Source: Chryseomicrobium excrementi
GTDB lineage: Bacteria; Bacillota; Bacilli; Bacillales_A; Planococcaceae
Direction: 5' to 3'
Assembly (NCBI RefSeq): GCF_002798305.1
Contig: NZ_PCGR01000002.1
Coordinates: 830,073 to 894,072 of the forward strand
Length of the DNA stretch: 64,000 nucleotides
Below the pieces are notes generated by a model, which saw only the letters and a program-made list of their open reading frames with translations, did no database searches and was not told the origin of the DNA. Within the stretch, counting starts at the first letter, position 1. Each line of letters opens with the position of its first letter. Of this stretch, positions 21,125 to 30,455 are shown one piece after another. The translations under genes and the position numbers were made by a program.

Positions 21125-22690
21125 ATGGAAAGCACTATTTTTTCACTATTGCCGCCAATCTTGGCAATAGCTATGGTACTCATTACAAGAAGAGTACTGT
21201 TATCGCTAGGAGTCGGGATTGTCTCGGCAGCATTATTGTTACACGAATTTGCGCCGGTAGAGTCGGCCAAATCATTATGGACAGCGTTCCAGTTGTCATT
21301 CTGGGATGAAGGATTCAATGCGTATAACGTCTTTATTCTTCTATTTATTTTAAGTTTAGGAGTTATCACGGCACTTGTAACGTTATCTGGAGGCAGCAGA
21401 GCTTTTGCTGAATGGGCGATGAAGCGAGTAAAGACGCGCCGAGGTGCCAAGTTATTAACTGCATTCATCGGAATCTTGATTTTCATCGATGACTACTTCA
21501 ATGCTCTTGCAGTAGGCCAGATTGCTCGACCAATCACGGATTCTCATAGAATCTCAAGAGCGAAGCTTGCGTACTTTATTGACTCCACGTCAGCACCTGT
21601 TTGTGTAGTCTCTCCTATTTCTAGCTGGGGAGCGTATCTCATCAGTCTTCTTGGAGGGATTTTCACAACGTATGCGATTGTGGCATACACACCGCTTGAA
21701 GCCTTTGTATTGATGGCTCCAATGAATTATTATGTAGTAGCTGCACTAGCGGTTGTATTCTTTGTTGCTGCAACTGATTTTGATCTGTTTGCTATGAAGT
21801 CTCATGAAAAACGCGCGCTTGAAACAGGGGAGCTATACGATCCTGAGAAGGATGTTGCTGGAGAATTGAAAGAAGAATTCCCGGTACACAATCACGGAAA
21901 AGTGACAGATTTAGTGATTCCGATTGTCACGCTTATCGTGGCAACGATTGGGGCCATGCTTGTAACTGGTAATCAGGCAGGTGGTTCATGGAACTTGTTC
22001 ACGATTTTTGAAAATACAGATGTTCCAAAATCACTTTTAATCGGTGGACTTTCTGGAGTGGCTGTTGCCTTGTTCTTGTATCTCCGCCAGTTTGGTAAAA
22101 ACCCTGAGGCAGATGCAACTCACATTACAACTGCGTTCATCTCCGGAATTCGTTCGATGATGCCAGCAGTTTTAATCTTAGTGTTTGCTTGGGCATTGAC
22201 GTATTTGATCTCTGAACTGCAAACGGGAGAATATTTAGCGGGCGTAGTCAATAACAACAACATTCCTGAGTGGATTTTGCCAGCACTATTATTTGTATTG
22301 ACGGCTGTCATGGCGTTCTCAACTGGAACGTCTTGGGGATCTTTCGGTATTTTGATTCCTATCGGGGCAGATATTGCGATGGCTGTGAATCCTGAACTAC
22401 TACTTCCTGTTTTATCTGCTGTTTTAGCAGGAGCCGTATTCGGAGATCACTGTTCACCCATCTCAGACACGACCATCATGTCAGCGACAGGAGCAGGTTC
22501 GAATCTGTATGATCATGTGACAACACAACTTCCTTATGCCATCATCAGCGCGGTGATTGCAACTATAGGTTATCTGGTATTAGGCTTCACGGGTTCTGCT
22601 TGGATCGGCCTTGGTGTTGTGGTTTTATTACTCGTTGTATTATTTGTTTTTTGGACAGCAAAAGAAAAAGCACAAGCGCAAACTGCTTGA
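21125..22690 (+). CDS. NhaC-family transporter, predicted lysine importer (LysW type)
   Basis: A 521-residue integral membrane protein with about 11-12 hydrophobic helices, of the NhaC antiporter family (FIDDYFNALAVG, STSAPVCVVSPISSWGAY and FGDHCSPISDTTIMS are the conserved signature regions). By homology alone it would be called a Na+/H+ antiporter. The lysine riboswitch directly upstream makes lysine transport the better call, because comparative genomics (Rodionov and colleagues, 2003) linked L-box-controlled NhaC proteins to lysine uptake. AGGAGG precedes the ATG. A terminator follows at 22694-22720, so it is monocistronic. Confidence 0.85.
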   Translation: MESTIFSLLPPILAIAMVLITRRVLLSLGVGIVSAALLLHEFAPVESAKSLWTAFQLSFWDEGFNAYNVFILLFILSLGVITALVTLSGGSRAFAEWAMKRVKTRRGAKLLTAFIGILIFIDDYFNALAVGQIARPITDSHRISRAKLAYFIDSTSAPVCVVSPISSWGAYLISLLGGIFTTYAIVAYTPLEAFVLMAPMNYYVVAALAVVFFVAATDFDLFAMKSHEKRALETGELYDPEKDVAGELKEEFPVHNHGKVTDLVIPIVTLIVATIGAMLVTGNQAGGSWNLFTIFENTDVPKSLLIGGLSGVAVALFLYLRQFGKNPEADATHITTAFISGIRSMMPAVLILVFAWALTYLISELQTGEYLAGVVNNNNIPEWILPALLFVLTAVMAFSTGTSWGSFGILIPIGADIAMAVNPELLLPVLSAVLAGAVFGDHCSPISDTTIMSATGAGSNLYDHVTTQLPYAIISAVIATIGYLVLGFTGSAWIGLGVVVLLLVVLFVFWTAKEKAQAQTA

Positions 22691-22693
22691 TTA

Positions 22694-22720
22694 AATACCA
22701 GCCCCCGGGCTGGTATTTTT
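22694..22720 (+). terminator. intrinsic terminator of the lysine-transporter gene
   Basis: AAATACCAGCCC/GGGCTGGTATTT, a near-perfect hairpin with a T run. Confidence 0.88.
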
Positions 22721-22799
22721 AGTAGCAGCGTGAATTGTGAGGAAGTCTAAAGTATGATATATTGACATCAGGATAGACAGAAGGATGGAGGCAACCGCA

Positions 22800-23729
22800 A
22801 TGACATCTTGTAAACCCACATCGGAGCGCGAGCGCAAACCCGAATGGCTGAAAATCAAACTGAATACGAACGAAGAGTATACAGGTCTTAAGAAACTAAT
22901 GCGAGAAAACAATTTACATACAGTCTGTGAAGAAGCACGCTGTCCAAACATTCATGAATGCTGGGGGACACGACGTACGGCAACGTTTATGATCCTAGGA
23001 GCCGTCTGTACACGTGCATGTCGTTTCTGTGCTGTGAAGACAGGTTTACCTACTGAACTGGATCTTGCCGAGCCAGAACGTGTAGCAGACAGTGTCGTCA
23101 TTATGAACTTAAAGCATGCTGTAGTGACAGCAGTTGCACGAGATGATTTAAAAGACGGTGGTTCTCAAGTGTTTGCTGAAACGGTACGCGCGATTCGCCG
23201 TAAAAATCCATTTACTACGGTAGAAGTGCTTCCATCAGATATGGGAGGCGTAGAAGAAAACCTACGCACTTTGATGGATGCGAAACCAGACATCTTGAAC
23301 CACAACATTGAGACAGTGCGTCGTTTGACTCCAAGAGTCCGGGCACGTGCCACTTATGATCGGTCACTGGAATTCTTACGTCGCGCTAAAGAGATGCAGC
23401 CAGAGATTCCAACGAAGTCCTCTCTAATGTTAGGTCTTGGAGAGACATGGGAAGAGATTATTGAAGTGATGGATGATCTGCGTGCAAACAACGTGGACAT
23501 CATGACAATTGGACAATACTTGCAACCAACGAAAAAACATTTAAAAGTACAAAAATACTACACACCGCATGAGTTTGGGAAACTACGCAAAATCGCTATG
23601 GAAAAAGGCTTCTCTCATTGCGAGGCTGGCCCTCTGGTACGAAGCAGTTATCATGCGGATGAGCAAGTCAATGCAGCAGCGAAACAACGACAAGCGGCGG
23701 GTGAAGAAGAACTCGCTTTACAGAAATAG
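22800..23729 (+). CDS. lipA: lipoyl synthase LipA
   Basis: A 309-residue radical-SAM enzyme that inserts two sulfur atoms into protein-bound octanoyl groups (GcvH first, in Bacilli). Both 4Fe-4S ligand sets are seen: the auxiliary cluster in [12 protein letters not shown] and the radical-[11 protein letters not shown]. The C-terminal RSSYHADEQ element holding the auxiliary-cluster Ser is also present. The ATG at 22800 is chosen because GGAGG lies 8 nt upstream; the in-frame ATG at 22785 has no ribosome site and overlaps it. yutD follows directly. Confidence 0.95.
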   Translation: MTSCKPTSERERKPEWLKIKLNTNEEYTGLKKLMRENNLHTVCEEARCPNIHECWGTRRTATFMILGAVCTRACRFCAVKTGLPTELDLAEPERVADSVVIMNLKHAVVTAVARDDLKDGGSQVFAETVRAIRRKNPFTTVEVLPSDMGGVEENLRTLMDAKPDILNHNIETVRRLTPRVRARATYDRSLEFLRRAKEMQPEIPTKSSLMLGLGETWEEIIEVMDDLRANNVDIMTIGQYLQPTKKHLKVQKYYTPHEFGKLRKIAMEKGFSHCEAGPLVRSSYHADEQVNAAAKQRQAAGEEELALQK

Positions 23730-23738
23730 GTGACGCGT

Positions 23739-24104
23739 TTGACACGTATTCATTTAGATGGCTATCAATATGAAGTGGTCGAAGAGTTCCGAGAAGGATT
23801 TAATCAAGAAACTTTAGAAGAACGCTATAGTGATGTTCTCCAAAAGTACGATTACATCTTTGGAGATTGGGGCTATGGTCAGTTACGACTTCGGGGGTTT
23901 TATGAAGACAAAAATCCAAAAGCTACTTTCGATACTAAAATCGGAACAATCCATGATTACATTTTAGAGTTTTGTAATTTTGGCTGTGCGTATTTTTTGA
24001 TCAAAAAGCTTGGTAAAATCCAAGTGCAACCTACACCTCCAGTGGAAGTTGGAGGTGAAGCTGAAGAATTAGCAGTAGAACAGAACGAAGAGAAGGCGGA
24101 ATAA
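23739..24104 (+). CDS. yutD: DUF1027 protein YutD
   Basis: A 121-residue YutD-family protein of unknown function, conserved next to lipA in Bacilli. The YSDVLQKYDYIFGDWGYGQLRLRGF core and the CNFGCAYF segment are characteristic. The acidic C-terminal tail is variable. Start: TTG at 23739 follows AGGTGA at normal distance; a GTG at 23730, right after the lipA stop, is the alternative but has no ribosome site. Probably co-transcribed with lipA. Confidence 0.85.
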   Translation: MTRIHLDGYQYEVVEEFREGFNQETLEERYSDVLQKYDYIFGDWGYGQLRLRGFYEDKNPKATFDTKIGTIHDYILEFCNFGCAYFLIKKLGKIQVQPTPPVEVGGEAEELAVEQNEEKAE

Positions 24105-24120
24105 TTCCACCTTCTCTTTT
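24090..24120. terminator. bidirectional terminator between yutD and the minus-strand FAD protein
   Basis: AGAAGGCGGAAT/ATTCCACCTTCT hairpin (one mismatch) with a T run on the right; it overlaps the end of yutD. Confidence 0.8.
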
Positions 24121-25193
24121 TATTTGTACTTATTCATAAAACGAGTGTCGATTTGATGCTTGATCCGCCAAGCAAGCTTTCCTTTAAAGTGCCAATTGCC
24201 ATAGAGCAGAAGGCCTTCTCGGTTTCCAATAGAAAGAATGGAGAGTTGCGGTGACTTTGGTTCGTAGACTCGCAACTTTTGGTTCCCAACTAGTGCCTGT
24301 AAGTTGTACCAAAGAATAGGGCCTTGCTTGACGGCATGTACTCCGTTTTTGGCAAGGCTCGTTTTGGACGCAGTGAAATGCGCACAGTCACCCGCAGCAA
24401 AGATTGTCGGTTCATCTGTGGACTGCAAGGTACTTGTGACATTCAAAAAACCATCTGTCGTGGAAAGGCCACTGTCACGAAATATCGAAAAACTGGAGGC
24501 GCCAGTTAACCAAAATAGAGTGGTCGCTTCCAATACATTCCCGTTCTTTGTATGTACAGTTTCATTTTCCATTCGAATTACTTCATCTTCTACCATCAAT
24601 GATATTCCTGCTTGCTGGACCACTTTGTGGAGTTCGGATTCTGCTCCAGTTCCTTTTAGAAGGGGAGAAGCGCTCACGAGTTGAACAGGAGTCGTCGAAC
24701 CATTTTTCATCCGCCAGTGCTGTATCGAAAGAGCCATCTCAACAGCTGCGGCCCCGCCTCCAATTATTATGGGATGAGCAGTCGACCGGATTTTATTGAT
24801 AGTGTCCATCATCTCATGGGTCGGTTTTACTTGTGGAGACACATCTTGAAATGCTTCAGGTATGTCAATCGTAGATCCTATGTCAAATGACACGATGTCA
24901 TAGCTGTAACTTGTCCCGCTCTTTCCGAAGAGTGTGCGTACGCGCGAGTCCACACGTTCAATCGAATCTTCATAAAATAAAGCTCCTGCTATTCGGCAGA
25001 ACGGAACGAGAGAGACACGTGTCTGTTCTTCTGAATACAGGCCTTCCGCATACCCTGAGAACATCCCCGAATAATATTGATACTTCGATGCAGAGATGAC
25101 TACAAGTCTGCAACCCGGAAGAGGTTCTTTTTGCCATGCCTTGATGATATGAAGGTGGGCATGTCCAGCTCCTACTAATACAATCGTCTTCAT
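24120..25193 (-). CDS. FAD/NAD(P)-binding oxidoreductase, SelD-N-terminus/NDH-2-like
   Basis: A 357-residue two-dinucleotide-binding flavoprotein. It begins with VLVGAGHAHLHIIKAW, the form found in the extra N-terminal flavin domain fused to SelD in some organisms, rather than the GxGxxG of classical NDH-2. A second Rossmann motif IIIGGGAAAVEMA lies near residue 147 and the FAD-closing motif FAAGDCAHF near 275. No redox Cys pair is evident. Substrate and acceptor are unknown. Its ATG overlaps the stop of the CDP-alcohol transferase gene (TGATG), so the two are coupled. It forms the left arm of the 24-32 kb accessory cluster. Confidence 0.8.
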   Translation of the reverse strand: MKTIVLVGAGHAHLHIIKAWQKEPLPGCRLVVISASKYQYYSGMFSGYAEGLYSEEQTRVSLVPFCRIAGALFYEDSIERVDSRVRTLFGKSGTSYSYDIVSFDIGSTIDIPEAFQDVSPQVKPTHEMMDTINKIRSTAHPIIIGGGAAAVEMALSIQHWRMKNGSTTPVQLVSASPLLKGTGAESELHKVVQQAGISLMVEDEVIRMENETVHTKNGNVLEATTLFWLTGASSFSIFRDSGLSTTDGFLNVTSTLQSTDEPTIFAAGDCAHFTASKTSLAKNGVHAVKQGPILWYNLQALVGNQKLRVYEPKSPQLSILSIGNREGLLLYGNWHFKGKLAWRIKHQIDTRFMNKYK

Positions 25194-25789
25194 CAGACAC
25201 CGTCCTTTAAAATCTTTCTTGCTTCACTCAGTCTTTGAAACGCAGTAAATAATTCTACCGCCAGAAAAACTAGGGTGAGTAAAGTCAAATAACTAGGGAA
25301 TAGAATCATAAGTGAGAAAAGAATAAATCCTTCAGTTCGTTCTGCAAGGCCCGCTTGATAATAAAACGACTTCATCCCTTTTTTCTCAGTCAAAGCACCG
25401 ACTGTCAAAAAAATGGTCATCGCCCAGATGATAGAGCACGCTAGTAATAAAAGAGCCCACATCGAGTCTGGATACAAGAACGCTAGTCCGAGAATCACAC
25501 TGATCTCTACCACTCGGTCATAGCTGATGTCTAGTAATGTACCCCAAGCAGATGATGTCGTCTTTCGAGCCATGGATCCATCGACAGCATCTAAAAATCC
25601 AGAGAGCCATAAAACGATTAATGCGAGGAAAGGTTGGCCAAGATAGATAAAGATCCCCGATGTGACACCAATCACGAATGCTATATGAGTTACTTGAGTA
25701 GCCGTGAGACCAACTTTTAATAGCGAGGTAGCGGTGCGGTCAATAAACGGATCTACATATTTTCGTGCATGGGTATCAAGCATATTCAT
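25193..25789 (-). CDS. CDP-alcohol phosphatidyltransferase family membrane protein
   Basis: A 198-residue membrane enzyme with about five to six hydrophobic helices. The complete signature D-x2-DG-x2-AR-x8-G-x3-D-x3-D is present as DAVDGSMAR, then G, D and D in GTLLDISYDR at about residues 75-100. It should transfer a phospho-alcohol head group to a CDP-activated lipid; the alcohol is unknown. E. coli YnjF, beside the ynjBCD transporter genes, is from the same family. The ATG at 25789 follows GGAAAG; upstream in-frame ATGs lie in the promoter region and are rejected. Confidence 0.85.
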   Translation of the reverse strand: MNMLDTHARKYVDPFIDRTATSLLKVGLTATQVTHIAFVIGVTSGIFIYLGQPFLALIVLWLSGFLDAVDGSMARKTTSSAWGTLLDISYDRVVEISVILGLAFLYPDSMWALLLLACSIIWAMTIFLTVGALTEKKGMKSFYYQAGLAERTEGFILFSLMILFPSYLTLLTLVFLAVELFTAFQRLSEARKILKDGV

Positions 25790-25859
25790 CACGCTTTCCA
25801 ATGGAATTATGGTATAGATTACATTATACACACATTTGACAAGAGAGGTGGTACCTTAG
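25790..25859. promoter_or_regulatory. divergent promoter region of the accessory cluster
   Basis: Only 70 nt separate the two divergent starts. -10-like boxes occur on both strands around an imperfect dyad GTATA-N8-TATAC (about 25812-25829), which could be an operator. Exact promoters were not assigned. Confidence 0.35.
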
Positions 25860-27272
25860 ATGACAAAACAAGCAGATTTAGTGATCCTTGGGGCTGGAGC
25901 AGCAGGACTGACCGCTGCGTTCACCGGAGCAGGATTTTCAAAAAAAGTGATCTTAATCGACCAAAACAAGCCAGGTGGAGAATGTACATGGTCTGGCTGT
26001 ATCCCTAGTAAGGCGTTGATTAACCGAGCAAAAGAAATACATCATGTTCGAAAACACGTTCCGGAGCACCGTGCGGATACTGCAAAAATACTTGAAGAAG
26101 TTCGCCACGTCATGGAACAAGTTTATGAAAATGAGTCTCCTGAAGTACTCGCAAAAGCGGGAATTGAGTTCATTCAAGGGAGAGCAGAATTTCAAGATGC
26201 CCACCATCTTGTTGTGAACGGAGAGACAATTGAAGCCAAAAAGGTCATTATTGCGACAGGTTCAAAACCAGCAGTTCCACCTATTGAAGGATTGAAAGAC
26301 GTGCCTTATTTGACGAATGAAAACCTCTTTCAGCAAGACGTATTACCAGATTCGCTACTGATTTTAGGGGGAGGTCCTATTGGAAGTGAAATGGCACAGG
26401 CTATTGCCCGCCTTGGAACGGAGGTGCACCTTATTGAAAAAGCTCCAGGACTGTTAACTAACGATGAGCCAGAACATGCCGCCATGATCAAAAAGCGTCT
26501 AGAAGACGAAGGCGTCACAGTCTACGTCAACACAGAAGCGAAGTCTGTAAAAGAACAGGAAGGGAAAATCTATTTGACTGTCGAAAAAGAAGGAACCACC
26601 TTCGAAATCCAGGCAGATAAAATTTTAGTGGCACTTGGACGACAAGCTACGCTAAAAGGGTTTGGTATTGAAAAAACAGGAATCGAATTTGATGCTAAGA
26701 AAATCAAAGTGGATGACCATATGGAGACAACCGTAAAAGGCGTCTACGCAATCGGAGACGTAGTTGGACCTTATCAGCTATCTCATATGGCGAATGCTCA
26801 AGGAATCACGGCGGCACAAGACGCTATCTTGCCGATCCGTCGGAAAATTGATTATGCGAATGTCACTTGGTGTACTTATACAGATCCAGAGGTCGGACAT
26901 TCCGGCTTGTCAGAAAAAGAAGCACGGGAGAAGCACGGAGATTCTATCCGTGTATATACGCACTCATTTGACGAGCTTGACCGCGCAAAGACGAAGCCAG
27001 AGAACTTAGGTAGTGTGAAGCTCATCTTAGATAAAAAGGGCGATATTTTAGGTGCGAGTGTTATCGGAGACCGGGCAGGTGAAATCATCAGCCAGATTCA
27101 AACGATTAAAATGCTCGACATCAATATGGGCAAGATGGCAAGTGTCATCCATCCCTATCCGACATATAGCGAAGTTCTCGTGAAGCTCGGGAAAAAAATT
27201 GCAGTCGACAATTTACTGAATAAGCCAATCATCAAACAAGTGACGAAGTGGCGTGAAAAGGAGAGTGACTAA
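25860..27272 (+). CDS. dihydrolipoamide dehydrogenase / mercuric reductase-like flavoprotein
   Basis: A 470-residue class I pyridine-nucleotide disulfide oxidoreductase. FAD motif GAGAAGLTAA, redox-active pair CTWSGC followed by IPSK at about residues 42-50, NAD motif GGGPIGSEMA near 170, a YAIGDV closing motif near 298 and the C-terminal dimerisation domain with HPYPTYSEV. It lacks the N-terminal heavy-metal domain and the C-terminal Cys pair of true mercuric reductase, so mercury reduction is unlikely. It heads an overlapping gene set with a TVP38 protein, a common pairing. AGAGGTGG precedes the ATG. Confidence 0.85.
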   Translation: MTKQADLVILGAGAAGLTAAFTGAGFSKKVILIDQNKPGGECTWSGCIPSKALINRAKEIHHVRKHVPEHRADTAKILEEVRHVMEQVYENESPEVLAKAGIEFIQGRAEFQDAHHLVVNGETIEAKKVIIATGSKPAVPPIEGLKDVPYLTNENLFQQDVLPDSLLILGGGPIGSEMAQAIARLGTEVHLIEKAPGLLTNDEPEHAAMIKKRLEDEGVTVYVNTEAKSVKEQEGKIYLTVEKEGTTFEIQADKILVALGRQATLKGFGIEKTGIEFDAKKIKVDDHMETTVKGVYAIGDVVGPYQLSHMANAQGITAAQDAILPIRRKIDYANVTWCTYTDPEVGHSGLSEKEAREKHGDSIRVYTHSFDELDRAKTKPENLGSVKLILDKKGDILGASVIGDRAGEIISQIQTIKMLDINMGKMASVIHPYPTYSEVLVKLGKKIAVDNLLNKPIIKQVTKWREKESD

Positions 27273-27273
27273 G

Positions 27274-27726
27274 ATGAATTGGAAAGTAGGAGCAGCTCTA
27301 ACAGGAATTTTACTTACAGGAGGCATGATGAAAATGTGGGCAACCCCTAAAGATTTAGGTGCTGAAAATGGAAAATTGCGCGATTTACCAAGCACTCCAA
27401 ACGCTGTCTCTTCACAGACTGATAAAGAGTCTGGCTACATTGAACCATTCCCATTCCAAGGTTCAGAAGGTGAATCTATTGCACGTCTCGTTGAGACACT
27501 AGATTCTTTTGACGAGATTGAAGTGATGAAGCAAGAACCTCGATATATCCATGCAGTAGCGACTACGAAACTCATGCGCTTTAAAGATGATTTAGAGTTT
27601 GCAGTAGTCGAAGGCGAAGAGGTGATCCATGTCCGTTCTGGTTCTCGTATTGGCTATTCTGATGCGGGCGTCAATCGAAAACGACTAGAAAGTATTCGAT
27701 CGCGCTACTTGGATGAACAAAAATGA
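27274..27726 (+). CDS. DUF1499-like protein with N-terminal membrane anchor
   Basis: A 150-residue protein. A hydrophobic stretch at residues 5-25 (VGAALTGILLTGGMM) suggests a membrane anchor or signal sequence without lipobox. The rest, with TPNAVSSQ near residue 40, MRFKDDLEF and a late RSGSRIGYSDAGVNRKRLESIR, is typical of DUF1499, a family of unknown function. The ATG at 27274 is placed after AAAGGAG and one base beyond the preceding gene's stop. Its end overlaps the TVP38 gene by 4 nt, so it belongs to the same operon. Confidence 0.8.
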   Translation: MNWKVGAALTGILLTGGMMKMWATPKDLGAENGKLRDLPSTPNAVSSQTDKESGYIEPFPFQGSEGESIARLVETLDSFDEIEVMKQEPRYIHAVATTKLMRFKDDLEFAVVEGEEVIHVRSGSRIGYSDAGVNRKRLESIRSRYLDEQK

Positions 27727-28376
27727 CACGCTCCAAAAAGCTTGTCATCGGCTTACTGGCCGGATTTCTACTAGTAGCGGTTATTGTGAACAATGTTCCC
27801 GCATTTTCTGCAGAAGAACTCTCTGGATGGATTGAATCGTTAGGTCCCTGGGCGCCTGTCCTCTATATCGTGATTTATGCGTTGCGGCCACTCATTTTCT
27901 TTCCTGCATCGATTCTAACCTTAACGGGAGGGATTTTGTTTGGAGCTTGGTTTGGGACGCTCTACACTTTAATTGGGGCCACTTTAAGCGCTGTTGTAGG
28001 GTACATTATGGCCGAGCGTCTCCGTGCTCTTTGGGGAAAAGCTGTCCCAGGAAAACGCTTGGCAGCTGCTCAACAACAAATGGAGACGAACGGGTTTTTA
28101 TATGTACTGTGGTTCCGTCTCGTTCCATTTTTAAATTTTGATGTGGTCAGTTATGTGGCTGGAGCCGCAAGAGTCAAATGGGTGGCATATATCACGGCCA
28201 CGATTTTAGGGATGTTACCAGGGACGATCGCTTATAACTTTTTGGGTGGAAGTTTACTCGATGGAGACTGGCGCGTCATCTCAGCAGCAATCCTTGTCGT
28301 TTTACTCTTTACACTGGCTAGTTGGTTATTAAAAAAGCGTATGACGAAACAAGCAGATGGGGGAGGAGATTTATGA
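27723..28376 (+). CDS. TVP38/TMEM64 (VTT-domain) membrane protein
   Basis: A 217-residue polytopic protein of the SNARE-associated/VTT family, with hydrophobic segments at about 8-28, 45-95, 130-160 and 180-205. The core RPLIFFPASILTLTGGILFG and the later FRLVPFLNFDVVSYVAG motif are typical. Relatives of this fold (DedA, TMEM41B/VMP1) act in lipid transport or scrambling, which fits the nearby CDP-alcohol transferase, but a specific function is inference. It overlaps its neighbours by 4 nt on both sides. Confidence 0.85.
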   Translation: MTRSKKLVIGLLAGFLLVAVIVNNVPAFSAEELSGWIESLGPWAPVLYIVIYALRPLIFFPASILTLTGGILFGAWFGTLYTLIGATLSAVVGYIMAERLRALWGKAVPGKRLAAAQQQMETNGFLYVLWFRLVPFLNFDVVSYVAGAARVKWVAYITATILGMLPGTIAYNFLGGSLLDGDWRVISAAILVVLLFTLASWLLKKRMTKQADGGGDL

Positions 28377-29599
28377 AAAAAGTAGTGCTAAACGGAACTC
28401 TCGCAGTTCTAGTTATCGCAGGTTGCTCTGAACAAACTGCACAACAGGAAATTGACCTCAATCAAGAATGGTCGACATTCGAAGAACAAGCGAAGGGCAC
28501 AGAAGTGAACCTGTATATGTGGGGAGGAAGCGATTCCATCAACCAGTATTTTGATAACTGGGTGATTCCTCGAGTCGAAGAGACTTATGACATCACTTTG
28601 AACCGAGTTCCGGTGACAGATACTAAAGAAATCTTAACGCAAGTATTGGATGAAAAGACAGCAGGAAAAAACGAAGGCAGTATCGATATTATGTGGATCA
28701 ACGGAGAAAATTTTAAGACAGCTAAAGATAATGAGTTACTCGGCAAGCCATTCTCGGATAAGCTACCGAATGTGCAAAACTTTGTCGACTTGGAAGTTCC
28801 ACAGATAGCTTCTGACTTTGGAATTCCAGTTGAAAATTTGCAAGCTCCTTGGGGCACCGCTCAGTTTGTCATGACATACGATGAAGCACGTTCCGATTAT
28901 CCCAAATCACTTGCTGATTTAGAAGATTGGGTGCAGCAATATCCAGGAAAATTTACATACCCCGCACTGCCTGATTTCACAGGAAGTGCATTTGTCCGTC
29001 ACGTCATCTATCAAGAAGTAGGCAGTGAGGTGTTCTTTGAAGAAGCTCTTATGGAACGTGAAGAAGTCGAAGAACTCTTAGAACCTGCGTGGACCTATTT
29101 AAATGCCATTGAACCTTATTTATGGCGTGAAGGAGAGACCTACCCTGAAAGCCTTGCCCGTCTAGACCAACTGTTTGCGAATGGGGAAGTGGATTTCACG
29201 ATGGCCTATGATCCTATCAAAGCAGCAGCTGAAGTCCAAAATGGACGTTTCCCAGAAACGACTCGCAATTTTATTTGGGATGAAGGCACGCTTTCAAACA
29301 CCCATTACTTAGCAATTCCCTATAATTCTCCGAATCCGCAAGGAGCACTAGTTGTAATCAATGAACTCCTATCTGCAGAAGCACAGGCGGCGAAAATGGA
29401 TCCAGCCAATTGGGGAGATTTGCCTGTCGTGGAGCTAGCCAAACTATCTGAAGAAGAGCAACAGCTGTTTTCTGCAATTGATTTAGGAGAAGCGACGGTA
29501 CCGATTCGTGAAATGGAACAAAATCGGTTACCAGAAATTCCTTCGATCTACGTAGAATGGATTGAGGAAAGTTGGCTTGAGCATGTGGCGCAGGAATAA
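28373..29599 (+). CDS. YnjB-type ABC transporter substrate-binding lipoprotein
   Basis: A 408-residue extracytoplasmic solute-binding protein. The signal peptide ends in VIAGC, a lipobox with the modified Cys near residue 19. The mature chain begins with NLYMWGGSDSINQYFDNWV and holds DIMWINGENFKTAK, both characteristic of the YnjB family in E. coli, whose ligand is unknown. The ATG at 28373 follows GGGAGGAG and overlaps the TVP38 stop. It is the ligand-capturing part of the transporter encoded by the next three genes. Confidence 0.85.
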   Translation: MKKVVLNGTLAVLVIAGCSEQTAQQEIDLNQEWSTFEEQAKGTEVNLYMWGGSDSINQYFDNWVIPRVEETYDITLNRVPVTDTKEILTQVLDEKTAGKNEGSIDIMWINGENFKTAKDNELLGKPFSDKLPNVQNFVDLEVPQIASDFGIPVENLQAPWGTAQFVMTYDEARSDYPKSLADLEDWVQQYPGKFTYPALPDFTGSAFVRHVIYQEVGSEVFFEEALMEREEVEELLEPAWTYLNAIEPYLWREGETYPESLARLDQLFANGEVDFTMAYDPIKAAAEVQNGRFPETTRNFIWDEGTLSNTHYLAIPYNSPNPQGALVVINELLSAEAQAAKMDPANWGDLPVVELAKLSEEEQQLFSAIDLGEATVPIREMEQNRLPEIPSIYVEWIEESWLEHVAQE

Positions 29600-30455
29600 G
29601 TATGCATTGTTCGTCTTACCTGCATTCCTTCTTACAATTACGCTGTTCTTCGGCGGATTGGCAGACGGATTATTAAAAAGCTTTGGCTATTTTCCGGCAA
29701 TTGGACAAGATACGCTGCGTCTTTCATTTTATCAACAAGCACTCGCAGAGCGTGCGTTTCAAGACTCTCTTTTTCTGAATTTGCGAGTTGCTCTGTTATC
29801 TACTATCTTTGCCAGCATCCTAGGTATCACTCTCGCACTTGTCTTGTATGCTTTTCAACTACGCTCAAAGCGACCTTGGCTACTTCGATTGCTACAACTT
29901 CCATTAACAATCCCGCATCTCGCAGCAGGGTACTTTATGGTGTTAGTATTCTCTCAAAGTGGCTTGATGGCTCGACTGGCCTACGCAGTCGGTTGGATCG
30001 ATGCCCCGGCTGAGTTTCCTGTAATAGTCAATGATGCGTTCGGATGGGGAATGGTAGTCACGTATGCTTGGAAAGAAGCGCCATTTGTCGCTCTCTTACT
30101 TTATCCCGTGTTAGCGAGGATCGGTAGTGGTTGGTACGATACGGCTCGAATCTATGGAGCCCGTCCTTGGAACTACATTTCCACAATATTACTTCCAGCC
30201 ATCCGACCAGCTCTGCTGACGGCAAGTTTGATAGTATTTGTCTACACGTTGACTGCATTTGAAGTACCTTATCTATTAGGTGTGACGTACCCAGCTACTT
30301 TACCAGTCTACGCATATCAACTCTATACTAGTGGGAATTTTGAAGACCGCTCGCAAGCACTTGCCATCTTCTGGTTGCTAACCGTGGTGACGCTTCTCTT
30401 CGGTTGGATTGCATACCGATTCTATCGTAAAAGCTATGATCGGGGGTGGGAGTGA
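29583..30455 (+). CDS. ABC transporter permease (YnjC N-terminal-half-like)
   Basis: A 290-residue inner-membrane permease with about six helices and an EAA-type cytoplasmic loop (IYGARPWNYISTILLPAIRPAL) near residue 200. It matches the first half of the fused YnjC permease of E. coli; in this organism the two halves are separate genes. The ATG at 29583 overlaps the preceding gene by 17 nt; an earlier in-frame TTG (29562) is less likely. Its stop overlaps the next start. Confidence 0.82.
   Translation: MWRRNKYALFVLPAFLLTITLFFGGLADGLLKSFGYFPAIGQDTLRLSFYQQALAERAFQDSLFLNLRVALLSTIFASILGITLALVLYAFQLRSKRPWLLRLLQLPLTIPHLAAGYFMVLVFSQSGLMARLAYAVGWIDAPAEFPVIVNDAFGWGMVVTYAWKEAPFVALLLYPVLARIGSGWYDTARIYGARPWNYISTILLPAIRPALLTASLIVFVYTLTAFEVPYLLGVTYPATLPVYAYQLYTSGNFEDRSQALAIFWLLTVVTLLFGWIAYRFYRKSYDRGWE

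Noticed and set aside
25860..27272. Mercuric reductase (merA)
   Set aside because: No N-terminal metal-binding domain, no C-terminal Cys pair and no other mer genes; kept only as MerA/Lpd-like.
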